Shown: in pieces, positions 50,589 through 59,465 of the stretch
How the letters are laid out: each line of letters starts with the position of its first letter
Numbering within the stretch: the stretch's first letter is position 1
Source: Nonomuraea angiospora
GTDB lineage: Bacteria > Actinomycetota > Actinomycetes > Streptosporangiales > Streptosporangiaceae
Direction of reading: 5' to 3'
NCBI RefSeq assembly: GCF_014873145.1
Contig: NZ_JADBEK010000001.1
Coordinates: forward strand, 12,090,001 to 12,154,000
Length of the DNA stretch: 64,000 nucleotides
The notes under the pieces: model-generated
The model's database searches: none
Told to the model about the DNA's origin: nothing
The model's input: only the letters and a program-made list of their open reading frames with translations
Translations under genes and position numbers: made by a program

Positions 50589-51878
50589 TCAGGTGCGCGA
50601 CCGGCGGCGGTGCCGGGCCGGGCGCTCACCCTCGGCGGGCCGCTCGTACGGACGTGGGACGGGGTCGTGCTGGTGGGCGTGCGGCGTGAAGAAGCTCTCC
50701 TGTGCCTCCCGCCGGGCGGCAGGCTCCCGGGCGTCCTCCTCCGGGTGGTGACGGGAGGCCGTCAGTGCCGCCAGCGCCGTGGTGATGGGCACGGCGGCGA
50801 TGAGCCCCAGCGTGCCGACGATGCTGCGGACGATCTCCTGGGCGATGACCGGCGTCGTCAGCACCTCGCCCAGCGGCTGCCGCCCGATGCTGAACAGCAG
50901 CAGCAACGGCAGCGACGCCCCCGCGTACGCCAGGATGATCGTGTTGATCACCGACGCGATGTGCGCCCGGCCGATGCGCCCGGCCGCCCGGTAGAGGCGG
51001 GCGAAGCCGTAGGAGGGGTTGGCGTGCGCCAGCTCGGCCACCGTGACGGCCTGGGTGACCGTGACGTCGTCGAGCACCCCCAGCGCGCCGATGATGATGC
51101 TGGCCAGCAGCAGGCCCTGCGTGTCGATCTTCAGGCTCATGTCCAGCGCCAGCGCGCTGTCGTCGGTGATGCCGTTGAGCCGGGCGAACCCCAGCGCCCC
51201 GTACGACAGCAGGCCCGTCAGCGCCAGGCTGGCCAGCGTCCCCAGCACGGCCATCGAGGTGGCCAGCGAGAAGCCGTGCGTGAGGTAGAGGACCAGCAGC
51301 ATGATCGCCGAGGCCCCCACGATGGCCACCAGCAGGGGCGGCTCGCCCTCCAGGATGCCGGGGATGACGAACGTCAGCAGCAGCACGAACGTGACCGCCA
51401 GCCCCACCAGCGCCGTCACCCCGCGCCAGCGGCCGAAGGCGATGACCGCCAGCGCGAAGGCCGCCCCGAACAGCCACAGCGGCGTCGACCGGTCGTGGTC
51501 GGAGATCTGGTGGTGACCGTCCGCGTCGCGCAGCAGGATCACGTCGTCGCCCGCGGCGAAGTGCTGGGCCCCGGGCCCGCTGGGCAGCCGGAGCGTGACG
51601 CTCTGCCCGCCCTCGACGCGGACGTCGGCGTTGCCGCAGGTGGCCGGGTCGGGCTGGGGCGCGCCGTCCGGGGCGGCGGGGCACTTCTTGAGCGTGACCC
51701 CGGTGATCGTCCCGGTGACCCGCTGCACGCTGGACTGGGCGGTGCCGGTGCTCACCGTCCCGCCCGGCCAGAGCCAGAGCAGGCCGGCGAGGGTGATGAT
51801 CGCCAGCGGCACGAGCACGGCCAGACCGGCCATCACCGTACGCCGGGAGCTGGGGGGATGCGCGTGATTGGCGCCCAT
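50589..51878 (-). CDS. YibE/F-family membrane protein
   Basis: 429 residues. An N-terminal helix and an extracytoplasmic beta-rich region are followed by about eight membrane helices with the YibE/F signatures (GDDVILLRD, LGVLDDVTVTQAVTVAELA, ANPSYGFARLYRAAGRIGRAHIASVINTIILAYAGASLPLLLLF). The Arg-rich tail is cytosolic. ATG 51878 has AGGAGG about 11 bases upstream. Function unknown; possibly a channel or transporter. Confidence 0.85.
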   Translation of the reverse strand: MGANHAHPPSSRRTVMAGLAVLVPLAIITLAGLLWLWPGGTVSTGTAQSSVQRVTGTITGVTLKKCPAAPDGAPQPDPATCGNADVRVEGGQSVTLRLPSGPGAQHFAAGDDVILLRDADGHHQISDHDRSTPLWLFGAAFALAVIAFGRWRGVTALVGLAVTFVLLLTFVIPGILEGEPPLLVAIVGASAIMLLVLYLTHGFSLATSMAVLGTLASLALTGLLSYGALGFARLNGITDDSALALDMSLKIDTQGLLLASIIIGALGVLDDVTVTQAVTVAELAHANPSYGFARLYRAAGRIGRAHIASVINTIILAYAGASLPLLLLFSIGRQPLGEVLTTPVIAQEIVRSIVGTLGLIAAVPITTALAALTASRHHPEEDAREPAARREAQESFFTPHAHQHDPVPRPYERPAEGERPARHRRRSRT

Positions 51879-51944
51879 CGAAGTCAGTGTCCTCCTCGGC
51901 TGACGACAGTACTGCACTCCGGCGCGCTGGGTAGGCGTAAAAGC

Positions 51945-52652
51945 ATGTCATGGCTCGTGGGCACTTCGGGGTGGCAGTACAAGGACTGGCGCGGCGTGCT
52001 CTATCCGCAGGACGTCCCGCAGCGGCTCTGGCTGGAGGAGTACGCGGCCGAGTTCCCGACCGTCGAGAGCAACAACGCGTTCTACCGGCTGCCGAGCGCC
52101 GAGACGTTCGCGGCCTGGCGGGACCGCACGCCGGACGGGTTCGTGATGGCGGTCAAAGCCAGCAGGTTCCTGACCCACATCAAGCGGCTGGCCGACCCCG
52201 AGGAGCCCGTGGAGCGCCTGATGAGCCGCGCCGCGGCGCTGAAGGACAAGCTCGGCCCGGTCCTGCTGCAGCTGCCGCCCACGCTGAAGGCCGACGCGGA
52301 CCGGCTCGACCGGTGCCTGCGCTGCTTCCCGGCGGGCGTCCGGGTGGCTGTGGAGCCGCGGCACGAGTCGTGGTGGACGGAGGACGTCCGCGAGCTCCTG
52401 AGCGCGCACGGGGCCGCGCTGTGCTGGGCCGACCGGCTGGGCAAGCCGCAGAGCCCGCTCTGGCGCACCGCCGGCTGGGGTTACGTGCGCCTGCACGAGG
52501 GGCCGTCACGCTGGTCGTACGGCGACACCGCGCTGAAGACGTGGGCCGGACGCCTGCGCGAGGCGGGCTGGGACGACGCGTACGTCTACTTCAACAACGA
52601 TCCCGGGGGAGCGGCTGTGCGCAACGCGCGACGATTTGCCAGACTCGGCTAG
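51945..52652 (+). CDS. DUF72 domain protein (second of two)
   Basis: A 235-residue DUF72 protein: LVGTSGWQYKDWRGVLYP, VESNNAFYRLPSAETF, FVMAVKASRFLTHIKRL, LLQLPP and a C-terminal YVYFNNDPGGAAVRNARRF. It matches the shorter, typical form of the family, while the protein at 36.3 kb is diverged. Its TAG shares a base with the next gene's GTG start. Confidence 0.88.
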   Translation: MSWLVGTSGWQYKDWRGVLYPQDVPQRLWLEEYAAEFPTVESNNAFYRLPSAETFAAWRDRTPDGFVMAVKASRFLTHIKRLADPEEPVERLMSRAAALKDKLGPVLLQLPPTLKADADRLDRCLRCFPAGVRVAVEPRHESWWTEDVRELLSAHGAALCWADRLGKPQSPLWRTAGWGYVRLHEGPSRWSYGDTALKTWAGRLREAGWDDAYVYFNNDPGGAAVRNARRFARLG

Positions 52653-53623
52653 TGCACACACGTCTGTACAGGAACGGCGTCCTCGAAAAGGAAGGTTTCC
52701 CGATCGAGGAGGTCTCCGACTATGTGGCGGATCCCGGCAACACGGTCTGGTTCGACCTGTGCTGCCCCTCGCCCGCCGACCTGGGCGTGATCGGTGAGGA
52801 GCTGGGGCTGCACGAGCTGGCGGTCGAGGACGTGCTGTCCGACCATCAGCGGCCGAAGGTTGATATATACGACAATCACTTGTTCATCACTGTTTATGGG
52901 GTGCACTTCGACGAAGGGCAGCTCGACCCCGTCGAGGTGAACATCTTCGCCACCAGGAACGCCCTGGTCACCGTCCGCGAGAACGACCACTTCGACATCC
53001 GCGACGTGGTCAAGCGCTGGGACGCCAACACCCGGCTGGCCGGCCACGGCGTGGCGTTCCTGCTGCACGGGCTGCTCGACTACGTCGTCGACAGCCAGTT
53101 CGACCTGGTGCAGGACCTCGACACGCAGGCGGAGGCGCTGGAGGAGTCGCTGTTCGACGAGGACGGCCCCCATGACGGCAGGGCGCTGCAGCGCCGGATG
53201 TACGAGCTGCGCAAGAACACCGCCCGGCTCCGCAAGATCTCGATGCCGATGCGCGAGGTGGTCGGCACCCTCCTCCACCGCGACCAGGACTTCATCACCG
53301 AGCCCGCCATGATCCCCTACTACCAGGACGTCAACGACCACGTGCTGCGCGTGGCCGAATGGGTGGAGACCATCCGCGACATGCTCGCTAACGTCCGCGA
53401 GACCCGCCTCGCCCAGCAGGGCTTCCGGCTGAACGAGATCATGAAGCGGCTCACCAGCTGGGCCGCGATCATCGCCGTGCCGACCGCGATCACCGGCTAC
53501 TACGGCCAGAACGTGCCCTACCCGGGCTCGGGGCAGCCGTGGGGGTTCTGGATCTCCACGATGCTGGTGGCCGGCATGTCCGTGCTGCTCTACGTGGTGT
53601 TCAAGAAGAAGGACTGGCTGTGA
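52652..53623 (+). CDS. corA: CorA-like divalent cation channel with a GQN signature
   Basis: 323 residues: cytosolic N-terminal domain, long helices (LVQDLDTQAEALEESLF ... RLRKISMPMREVVGTLL) and two C-terminal membrane helices. The first ends in TGYYGQNVPYPG, where the selectivity motif GMN is replaced by GQN. The C-terminus is lysine-rich (FKKKDWL), as in CorA. Probably imports Mg2+ or exports/imports another divalent metal. Overlaps the DUF72 gene at its start and the DUF1850 gene at its end. Confidence 0.87.
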   Translation: MHTRLYRNGVLEKEGFPIEEVSDYVADPGNTVWFDLCCPSPADLGVIGEELGLHELAVEDVLSDHQRPKVDIYDNHLFITVYGVHFDEGQLDPVEVNIFATRNALVTVRENDHFDIRDVVKRWDANTRLAGHGVAFLLHGLLDYVVDSQFDLVQDLDTQAEALEESLFDEDGPHDGRALQRRMYELRKNTARLRKISMPMREVVGTLLHRDQDFITEPAMIPYYQDVNDHVLRVAEWVETIRDMLANVRETRLAQQGFRLNEIMKRLTSWAAIIAVPTAITGYYGQNVPYPGSGQPWGFWISTMLVAGMSVLLYVVFKKKDWL

Positions 53624-54122
53624 GCGCACGCGGGGCCCAGCGCAGCGCGGCCAGGTCGTAGGGCGGGCGGCAGGGCCCGCTGCGCGCGTCCGGCCGCTCC
53701 TCCACGGCCAGCCGCACCCGCGCGGCGCCGTCCGCCGGAAACAGGGGCAGGCAGCGGCCGCCCGAGATGAGGGTCCGGCGGCCGATCGCCGTGGTGAGCA
53801 GGGACAGCTCCTCGTACGTGGCGGGCACGGCCAGGCGCAGCACCCACATGCCCTCCGGGGTCCGCACCCGCGTCCCGTCGAGCGCGTAGTACTCCAGGAC
53901 GCTCTCGTTGGTCGAGACGACCGCCCGCATGGTGAACCGGCGGCCCTCCACGGTGAACACCTCCGCGGAGGGCGCCCGGTAGATCGAGTGCACGTACCCG
54001 ATCGAGAAGGCGCCCCCGGCGACGGGCAGGCCGTTCACGGTGAGACGCCCGGCGCTCGCGCCGCAGCAGAGCGCCGCCACCACTGTGAGCGCCGCCGCGA
54101 GCGCCGCGAGCAGCCTCGTCAG
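53601..54122 (-). CDS. DUF1850 exported protein, probable CTG start
   Basis: About 173 residues if translated from CTG at 54122: TRLLAALAAALTVVAALCCGASA is a good signal peptide, and CTG overlaps the upstream TGA (CTGA), with AAGGA six bases before it. The first conventional codon (GTG 54083) would cut the signal peptide in half. The mature part has GRLTVNGLPVAGGAFSIGYVHSIYRAPS, the DUF1850 signature. Such proteins go with TAXI-TRAP transporters. Its last 23 bases overlap corA. Confidence 0.75.
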   Translation of the reverse strand: MTRLLAALAAALTVVAALCCGASAGRLTVNGLPVAGGAFSIGYVHSIYRAPSAEVFTVEGRRFTMRAVVSTNESVLEYYALDGTRVRTPEGMWVLRLAVPATYEELSLLTTAIGRRTLISGGRCLPLFPADGAARVRLAVEERPDARSGPCRPPYDLAALRWAPRALTASPSS

Positions 54123-55066
54123 GCCTTTTCCTTGTAGTAGCGGGCCGCGCCGGGGTGCAGCTCGACCGGCGCCACCTGCTGGCCCAGCATGAGGTCGAGC
54201 TTCCTGGCCTCCGGATGCACGGCCGCCAGCTCGGCCTTCTTCTCGAACAGGGTCTTGGTGATGTCGTAGGCGAGCTGGTCGCTCATCTTGTCGGGCACCA
54301 GGAGCACGTTCGCGATGCCGACGGTCTTGATCGAGCCGGACAGCTTGTAGACGGACAGGTCCACGTCGAGGCCGACGTACTGCTGGCCGTACGTCGACTG
54401 CATGGTCGTCAGCACGTCGCTCGTGTCGAGCACCTTCACGTCCGGCTTGCTCGTGGCCAGGTCGGTGATGCCGGCCGTGGGCAGGCCGCCGACCCAGAAG
54501 AACGCGTCGATCGTGCCGTCCTTGACGGCCTGCACCGACTCGTTGATCGACAGCTGCTGCTTGGTGATGTCGTTGTCCGGGTTGATCCCGGCCGCCTGAA
54601 GGACCCGCCTGGCCACGACCTGGGTGCCGGAGTTGGCCGGGCCGAGCGAGACGCGCTTGCCCTTCAGGTCGGCCACCCTGGCCGCCCGGACGCCGGGCGC
54701 GACCACGAGGTGGGTGTAGTTGTCGTAGATGCGGGCGATGGCCTTGACGGGCTGCTTCGAGGTGAAGGTGTCCTTGCCGTTGACCGCGTCGGCCGCCGTG
54801 TCGGACTGGGAGAAGCCGATGTCGGCCTTGCCGGAGGCGAGCAGCTTGATGTTCTCGACGGAGGCCGAGGTGACCGACGCCGTGGCCTGGGTGTTGGGGA
54901 TGTTGGCCGACAGCAGCTTGGCCAGGCCGCCGCCGTACACGTAGTAGACGCCCGTCGTGCCGCCCGTGGCGATCGACAGCCGGTTGCCGGAGCCGCCCGC
55001 GCCACCTCCGCCGCAGCCGGCCGCGGTCAGGACGGCGACGGCCACTATCGCAAAGATCCGCTTCAC
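54119..55066 (-). CDS. TAXI-family TRAP transporter solute-binding lipoprotein
   Basis: A 315-residue TAXI receptor: lipobox TAAGC near residue 18, then RLSIATGGTTGVYYVYGGGLAKLL, ASGKADIGFSQSD and LKGKRVSLGPANSGTQVVARRVL. It captures a substrate outside the membrane for the fused permease encoded upstream; GTG 55066 overlaps that gene's stop (GTGA). Known or proposed TAXI substrates include glutamate and other carboxylates; here it is unknown. Confidence 0.92.
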   Translation of the reverse strand: MKRIFAIVAVAVLTAAGCGGGGAGGSGNRLSIATGGTTGVYYVYGGGLAKLLSANIPNTQATASVTSASVENIKLLASGKADIGFSQSDTAADAVNGKDTFTSKQPVKAIARIYDNYTHLVVAPGVRAARVADLKGKRVSLGPANSGTQVVARRVLQAAGINPDNDITKQQLSINESVQAVKDGTIDAFFWVGGLPTAGITDLATSKPDVKVLDTSDVLTTMQSTYGQQYVGLDVDLSVYKLSGSIKTVGIANVLLVPDKMSDQLAYDITKTLFEKKAELAAVHPEARKLDLMLGQQVAPVELHPGAARYYKEKA

Positions 55067-57069
55067 GCTGGGTCCCTTCTCCTGCTTCTGACGAGGTGCA
55101 CGGCCACGGCCACGGCCAGGACGGCCAGACCGGCGACGATGGGAACGGGTTCGAGGAAGAGCAGCAGCACCGCGGCGATCGCCGCGAGCACGCGCTCGGG
55201 CCATCCGCTCATGCCGCCGGTCGCCAGCGCGAGGGCCGCCACGGCGACGGCCGAGACGGCCGTCATCAGCAGCACGGTGCCGATCGGCCCCTGCCCGAGC
55301 AGCGCCTGCCCGTTGGGCGTCAGCACGAAGGCGAACGGCACCAGGAACGCCGGCAACGTGTAGCGCCAGGTCATCATCATCGTCTTGTACGTGTTGCCGC
55401 CGGTGATGGCCGCCGCCGCGACCGCGGACAGCGCCGTGGGCGGGCTCACCTCCGACAGCACCGCGTAGTAGAAGACGAACATGTACGCCTCGGCCTGCGT
55501 CACCCCGAGCGTCGTGAGCGCCGGGCCGATGATCACCGCGGCGATGATGAAGCTCGCGGTCACCGGCACGGCCAGGCCCAGCAGCATGACCGCGATGCCG
55601 GACATGAGCGTGGTCAGCACGAGGTTGCCGGCGGCGAAGTCCACGATGATGGCGCTGAGGTTGAGGCCGAGGCCGGTTTGCGTGATGACGCCGACGATGA
55701 TGCCCGCCGCCGCGCACACCGCGGTCACCGGCAGCACCTCCAGCGTGCCCTTGGCCAGCGCCTGCCCGACGCGCCTGGGGCCCATGCGGTGCTGCGGGTC
55801 GAGGAACGACAGCGCGAACGCGATGGCGGTGGCGATCACCACGGACTGGAACGCCGAGCGGTCCAGCGCCATCAGCACGATGATGAGGACGAGCGAGCTG
55901 AAGTGGTAGCCGAAGCGCAGCAGCAGCTTGCCCGCCTTGGGCGCGTCCACCTGCACGGCGTGGGTGCTGAAGCGGCGCGAGTCGATCTCGATGGCCAGGA
56001 AGATGCCCAGGTAGTACAGGAGCGTGGGGATCGTCGCGTACAGGAGCACCTCGAGGTAGCTGACCCTCAGGTACTCGGCGATGATGAACGCCGCCGCGCC
56101 CAGCGTGGGCGGCGACAGGATGGCGCCGATGCCGCCGGCCGCGAGGATGCCGCCCGCCGGCTCCTTCGGGTAGCCGGCCCGCCGCAGCACCGGCCAGGCG
56201 ACGCTGCCCAGGCTGACCGTGGTGGCCACGCCGGAGCCCGACACGGTGCCGAGCAGGAAGCCGGCCGTGGTGACGGTACGGCCCGGGGCGGCGCGGGACT
56301 TGCGGAAGGCGGCGAAGCTCAGGTCGATGAAGAACTTGCTCGCGCCCGAATAGTCGAGCACGGCGCCGTAAATCGTGAAAAGGATGATGTAACTGGCGGC
56401 CACTTGCATGGGGACGCCGAAGAAGCCCTCGGTGCCGGTGTAGAGCTGGGACACGATTTGGCCGAGGTCGAAGCCACGGTGCCCGATAGTCCAGTCAATC
56501 GGCAAATATGCGCCGTAATAGGCATAAATCAGGAAAATTAGGCAGATGATGGTCAGGGACCAGCCGACGGTGCGCCGTACCGCCTCCAGGAGCAGCACCG
56601 TCAGCGCCAGGCCCGCCACGATGTCGAGGTCCGTCAGCGCGGCGCCGGAGCCCCGATCGCGGAACCCGTCGATGTCGAGCAGCGGATAGACCAGCACGGC
56701 CAGCGAGGCGGCGGCGAGCAGCCAGTCGGCCACGGACGGCCGCTCGAAGCGCCGGGTCCCCTCCGGTTCGCCCTCCGCCGGTGTCCCGGGGGGCGGGCCC
56801 GCGGCGGCGCCGCGCCGGAGCAGCCGCGGCAGGAACGCCGACCAGCCCGACCGGTAGCAGAGGAAGACCAGCGGCAGCGCCACCGCCAGGAACGTCATCC
56901 GGTGTTCCAGCGCCTCCACCGGCCGGAACACCACCACCAGCGAATAGACCGACAGCAATCCGCCCACGATCCACACGCCGAGCCGCAGCGGCCCGCCGAG
57001 TTGCCGCGCAGGGCGTTCCTGTTCGTGCGCGGAGACAAGCTCGGCCTCACGGTCGCTCAGCTCGGTCAA
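55063..57069 (-). CDS. fused TRAP transporter permease (4TM/12TM)
   Basis: A 668-residue membrane protein joining the small DctQ-like and large DctM-like subunits, as usual for TAXI systems. Recognisable segments are GTVSGSGVATTVSLGSVAWPVLRRAGYPKEPAGGILAAGGIGAILSPPTLGAAAF and a second related repeat (MFVFYYAVLSEVSPPTALSAVAAAAITGG). Start TTG 57069, supported by GGGGGAGGA seven bases upstream. First gene of a three-gene operon with the TAXI receptor and DUF1850. Confidence 0.92.
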   Translation of the reverse strand: MTELSDREAELVSAHEQERPARQLGGPLRLGVWIVGGLLSVYSLVVVFRPVEALEHRMTFLAVALPLVFLCYRSGWSAFLPRLLRRGAAAGPPPGTPAEGEPEGTRRFERPSVADWLLAAASLAVLVYPLLDIDGFRDRGSGAALTDLDIVAGLALTVLLLEAVRRTVGWSLTIICLIFLIYAYYGAYLPIDWTIGHRGFDLGQIVSQLYTGTEGFFGVPMQVAASYIILFTIYGAVLDYSGASKFFIDLSFAAFRKSRAAPGRTVTTAGFLLGTVSGSGVATTVSLGSVAWPVLRRAGYPKEPAGGILAAGGIGAILSPPTLGAAAFIIAEYLRVSYLEVLLYATIPTLLYYLGIFLAIEIDSRRFSTHAVQVDAPKAGKLLLRFGYHFSSLVLIIVLMALDRSAFQSVVIATAIAFALSFLDPQHRMGPRRVGQALAKGTLEVLPVTAVCAAAGIIVGVITQTGLGLNLSAIIVDFAAGNLVLTTLMSGIAVMLLGLAVPVTASFIIAAVIIGPALTTLGVTQAEAYMFVFYYAVLSEVSPPTALSAVAAAAITGGNTYKTMMMTWRYTLPAFLVPFAFVLTPNGQALLGQGPIGTVLLMTAVSAVAVAALALATGGMSGWPERVLAAIAAVLLLFLEPVPIVAGLAVLAVAVAVHLVRSRRRDPA

Positions 57070-57305
57070 GACACGTCCTCCCCCGACACGGCGTTGCAGC
57101 GGACTTTACGAGCCGGTTACGCGCGGAGGGAAGAGTCCGTTATCTATTCGATCTCCTAGCCCCGGAAGAAAGATCGCAACTCCGCTCGCCGCCTCGTCCG
57201 GCCCCTGCGACGAGCCCGTGCCGCGCCCCTCACCGAGGTGTCCGGGCGGTCGTGAAAAAAAGTTTCAAGAGGGCCTCAAGGTTTGGCAAATGATATAAAG
57301 GCTCG

Positions 57306-58277
57306 GTGGCCGAGATCACCCTTGACGTCCGCCAGCTCCAGGCGTTCGCCGAGGTCGGCTACCAGGTCGCGGGCAGCGGCGGGGCGCAGGCGGCGATGGC
57401 GGCGCTGCGCCGGGTGGTCCCGGTGGACGCCTACGAGTTCGTCGCGTTCGACCCGGCCACGGGGCGGCACCACAGCGTCGTGTCCGACGGCCACCGGCGC
57501 ATCGACCACGACGCGGCCGAGGAATACGCGGGGCTGGAGGCGTGCCGCAGGGCCATCGCCACCCGCGCGCCGGTGATCATGCCGGAGCCGGGCACCGAGC
57601 GCTACTTCCGGCGCCACCTCGCCCCCTACGGCTGGCGGGCGGGGCTGACGGCGCCGCTGTTCCTGAGCGAGGGCCGCTACACGGGGCTGCTCCACCTGGC
57701 CACCAAGGACTCCTTCCCCCGGCTCACCGGCGCGCTGGTCGTCGCGATCAGCCCGATGCTCGCCCACGTCACCGACCTGACCAGGTGCGTCATCGACCCG
57801 GTCGGGCTGCCGCCGGACTTCCGGGCGGTCGCCTTCGACCGGGTGGGGACGCGGCGCCAGGTGCCGGGCCACGAGGCGTCGGCCGTGCTGCGGGAGGATC
57901 CGGCGATGGCCGCCTTCGCCCGGGCGTTCATCGACTCGCGGGAGCTGAGCAGGCACGGGCTCTGGCTCGACCGCAAGGGGCGATGGCACGAGCTGCGGCT
58001 GCTCAGGGCCGGGGTCGGGTTCCAGGGGGCGCTCCAGGGCGCGGTCGTGGCCGAGCGGCCGTGCCCGCTGCCGTACGACCTGACGGGGCGCGAGGTCGAC
58101 GTGCTCACCCGGGTGGCGGCCGGCGACTCCAACCCGCAGATCGCCGCCGCGCTGGTGCTCAGCGTCCGCACGGTGACGACCCACCTGGAGCACATCTTCG
58201 CCAAGCTCGGCTGCGACAGCCGTACCCGCCTGACCACCAAGGCCCTCGCCGAGGGCCTGTGCCGCCTCGACGTCTAG
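57306..58277 (+). CDS. LuxR-family transcriptional regulator
   Basis: 323 residues with an N-terminal region of GAF-like character and a C-terminal LuxR HTH (LTGREVDVLTRVAAGDSNPQIAAALVLSVRTVTTHLEHIFAKLGCDSRTRLTTKAL). No receiver or ATPase domain is present. GTG 57306 has AAAGG just before it. It is divergent from the TRAP operon with a 236-bp gap and may control it; the gap shows no gene. Confidence 0.85.
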   Translation: MAEITLDVRQLQAFAEVGYQVAGSGGAQAAMAALRRVVPVDAYEFVAFDPATGRHHSVVSDGHRRIDHDAAEEYAGLEACRRAIATRAPVIMPEPGTERYFRRHLAPYGWRAGLTAPLFLSEGRYTGLLHLATKDSFPRLTGALVVAISPMLAHVTDLTRCVIDPVGLPPDFRAVAFDRVGTRRQVPGHEASAVLREDPAMAAFARAFIDSRELSRHGLWLDRKGRWHELRLLRAGVGFQGALQGAVVAERPCPLPYDLTGREVDVLTRVAAGDSNPQIAAALVLSVRTVTTHLEHIFAKLGCDSRTRLTTKALAEGLCRLDV

Positions 58278-58281
58278 CCGG

Positions 58282-58755
58282 TCAGACGGCCATCCCGGCC
58301 GAGAGGTGCGACCACAGCAGCTCGAACCAGACCGTCGTCGTGCCCTCCTCGCGGGTGAAGCCCCAGCGGTGGCTGAGCGCCTCGATCAGCGGCAGGCCGC
58401 GCCCGCTGGTGGACTGCGCGCTCGTACGGCACACGCACGGCGGCCCGTCGGACCCGGCGTCCGACACGAGCACCCGCACCGCCGTCTCCGAGCTGCTCAC
58501 GGTCACCGTGAACGAACCGCCCGCCCCGGACCTGGTGTGCAGGATCGCGTTCGTGGCCAGCTCGCTGGTGAGCAGCGCCGCGTCGTCGTACAGGGGATGG
58601 TCGCGGCCGAGCGCGGCCGTCACGAGCCCCCGGGCCCTGGCCACCTGCGACGGCACGCCCGGGAGCCGGGCCACGAGATCCTCGGAGTCGCCTCCGTCGA
58701 CGCTGTGAAAGTCCGGCGGTGCCACGGCGACCTCCCCCAAATCCGGTGACGTCAT
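58282..58755 (-). CDS. RsbW-like ATP-binding regulator, second copy
   Basis: 157 residues with a GHKL fold: ALLTSELATNAILHTRSG (N-box) and VLVSDAGSDGPPCVCRTSAQSTSGRGLPLIEALSHRWGF (G1/G2). Related to but distinct from the sigma-linked protein at 14.0 kb, and no sigma or STAS gene adjoins it. Such orphan kinases are abundant in actinomycetes and may bind distant antagonists. ATG 58755 begins the compact form; an upstream frame is noncoding in character. Confidence 0.82.
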   Translation of the reverse strand: MTSPDLGEVAVAPPDFHSVDGGDSEDLVARLPGVPSQVARARGLVTAALGRDHPLYDDAALLTSELATNAILHTRSGAGGSFTVTVSSSETAVRVLVSDAGSDGPPCVCRTSAQSTSGRGLPLIEALSHRWGFTREEGTTTVWFELLWSHLSAGMAV

Positions 58756-58887
58756 GAGACGCGCCGGTGGGGGGCCGGAGATTACCGCGAAAAGGTAGGA
58801 ATGACCTTGCCCGAGGTCGGCTGCACGACCGCGGACGCCGACCGAGTACGCTGCGATCGACGAGTCGTCTAGGCCATAGGGGAGAGC

Positions 58888-59367
58888 GTGGGAGGTCGCG
58901 TGAGCAGCCTGGAGGCCGTCTGGGTGCAACCGTACGACCGGGCGGGGGCGGCGGTTGTGACCGGCGTCTTCGACATCCTGCACGTCGGCCACGTGCGCTA
59001 CCTGGGCGCGGTGGCCGACCGCGGCCTGCCGCTGGTCGTCGGCGTGGAGGACGATCCCCGGGTGCGGGCCTGGAAGGGGCCGAGCCGCCCGCTCAACCCG
59101 GCGGAGGAGCGGGCCGAGGTGCTGGCCGCGCTCCGCTTCGTGACCGGCGTCTTCATCGTGACGGGGCCGCCCGAGGCGCACGGGCCGGAGGACTACATCG
59201 ACCTCCTGGCCCCGATGCGGCCGGGGGCGCTCGCGCACACGGCCGGCGACCCGCACGCGGGCGCCCGCGCGGCGGCGGCGGCGATCCTGGGGTCCGAGTG
59301 CTGGGAGATGGCCTCCATCCCGGGCCGCTCGACGACCCGGATCGTGAACGCGGCCGGCAAGGGCTGA
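58888..59367 (+). CDS. cytidylyltransferase-like nucleotidyltransferase
   Basis: About 159 residues of the HxGH nucleotidyltransferase family: VTGVFDILHVGHVRYLGAVADRG holds HVGH, and IPGRSTTRIVN is the ISSTxI-like motif. Resembles glycerol-3-phosphate or ethanolamine-phosphate cytidylyltransferases (TagD-like). GTG 58888 and GTG 58900 each have a purine-rich site. The substrate is unknown. Confidence 0.82.
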   Translation: MGGRVSSLEAVWVQPYDRAGAAVVTGVFDILHVGHVRYLGAVADRGLPLVVGVEDDPRVRAWKGPSRPLNPAEERAEVLAALRFVTGVFIVTGPPEAHGPEDYIDLLAPMRPGALAHTAGDPHAGARAAAAAILGSECWEMASIPGRSTTRIVNAAGKG

Positions 59368-59451
59368 CACCCGGACCCCGCCCCTCCGCGTCGCAGGCGG
59401 CCCGCGTGCCGAGCGGTGCCGCACCCCCGGCGGTGGGCGGGCATGATCGCG

Positions 59452-59457
59452 TAATCT
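59452..59457 (+). promoter_or_regulatory. -10 element for a leaderless mRNA
   Basis: TAATCT lies eight bases before the ATG at 59466 with no ribosome-site-like sequence between, as in leaderless actinobacterial genes. Confidence 0.55.
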
Positions 59458-59465
59458 TTCGTGGC

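Noticed and set aside
48329..50629. Antisense frame of about 766 codons opposite gudD and nadK
   Set aside because: No motif, and it spans two well-identified genes and the gap between them.
54119..55717. TAXI receptor read as a 532-residue protein
   Set aside because: The extra N-terminal 217 residues are an Arg-rich shadow of the permease gene; the lipoprotein signal begins at GTG 55066.
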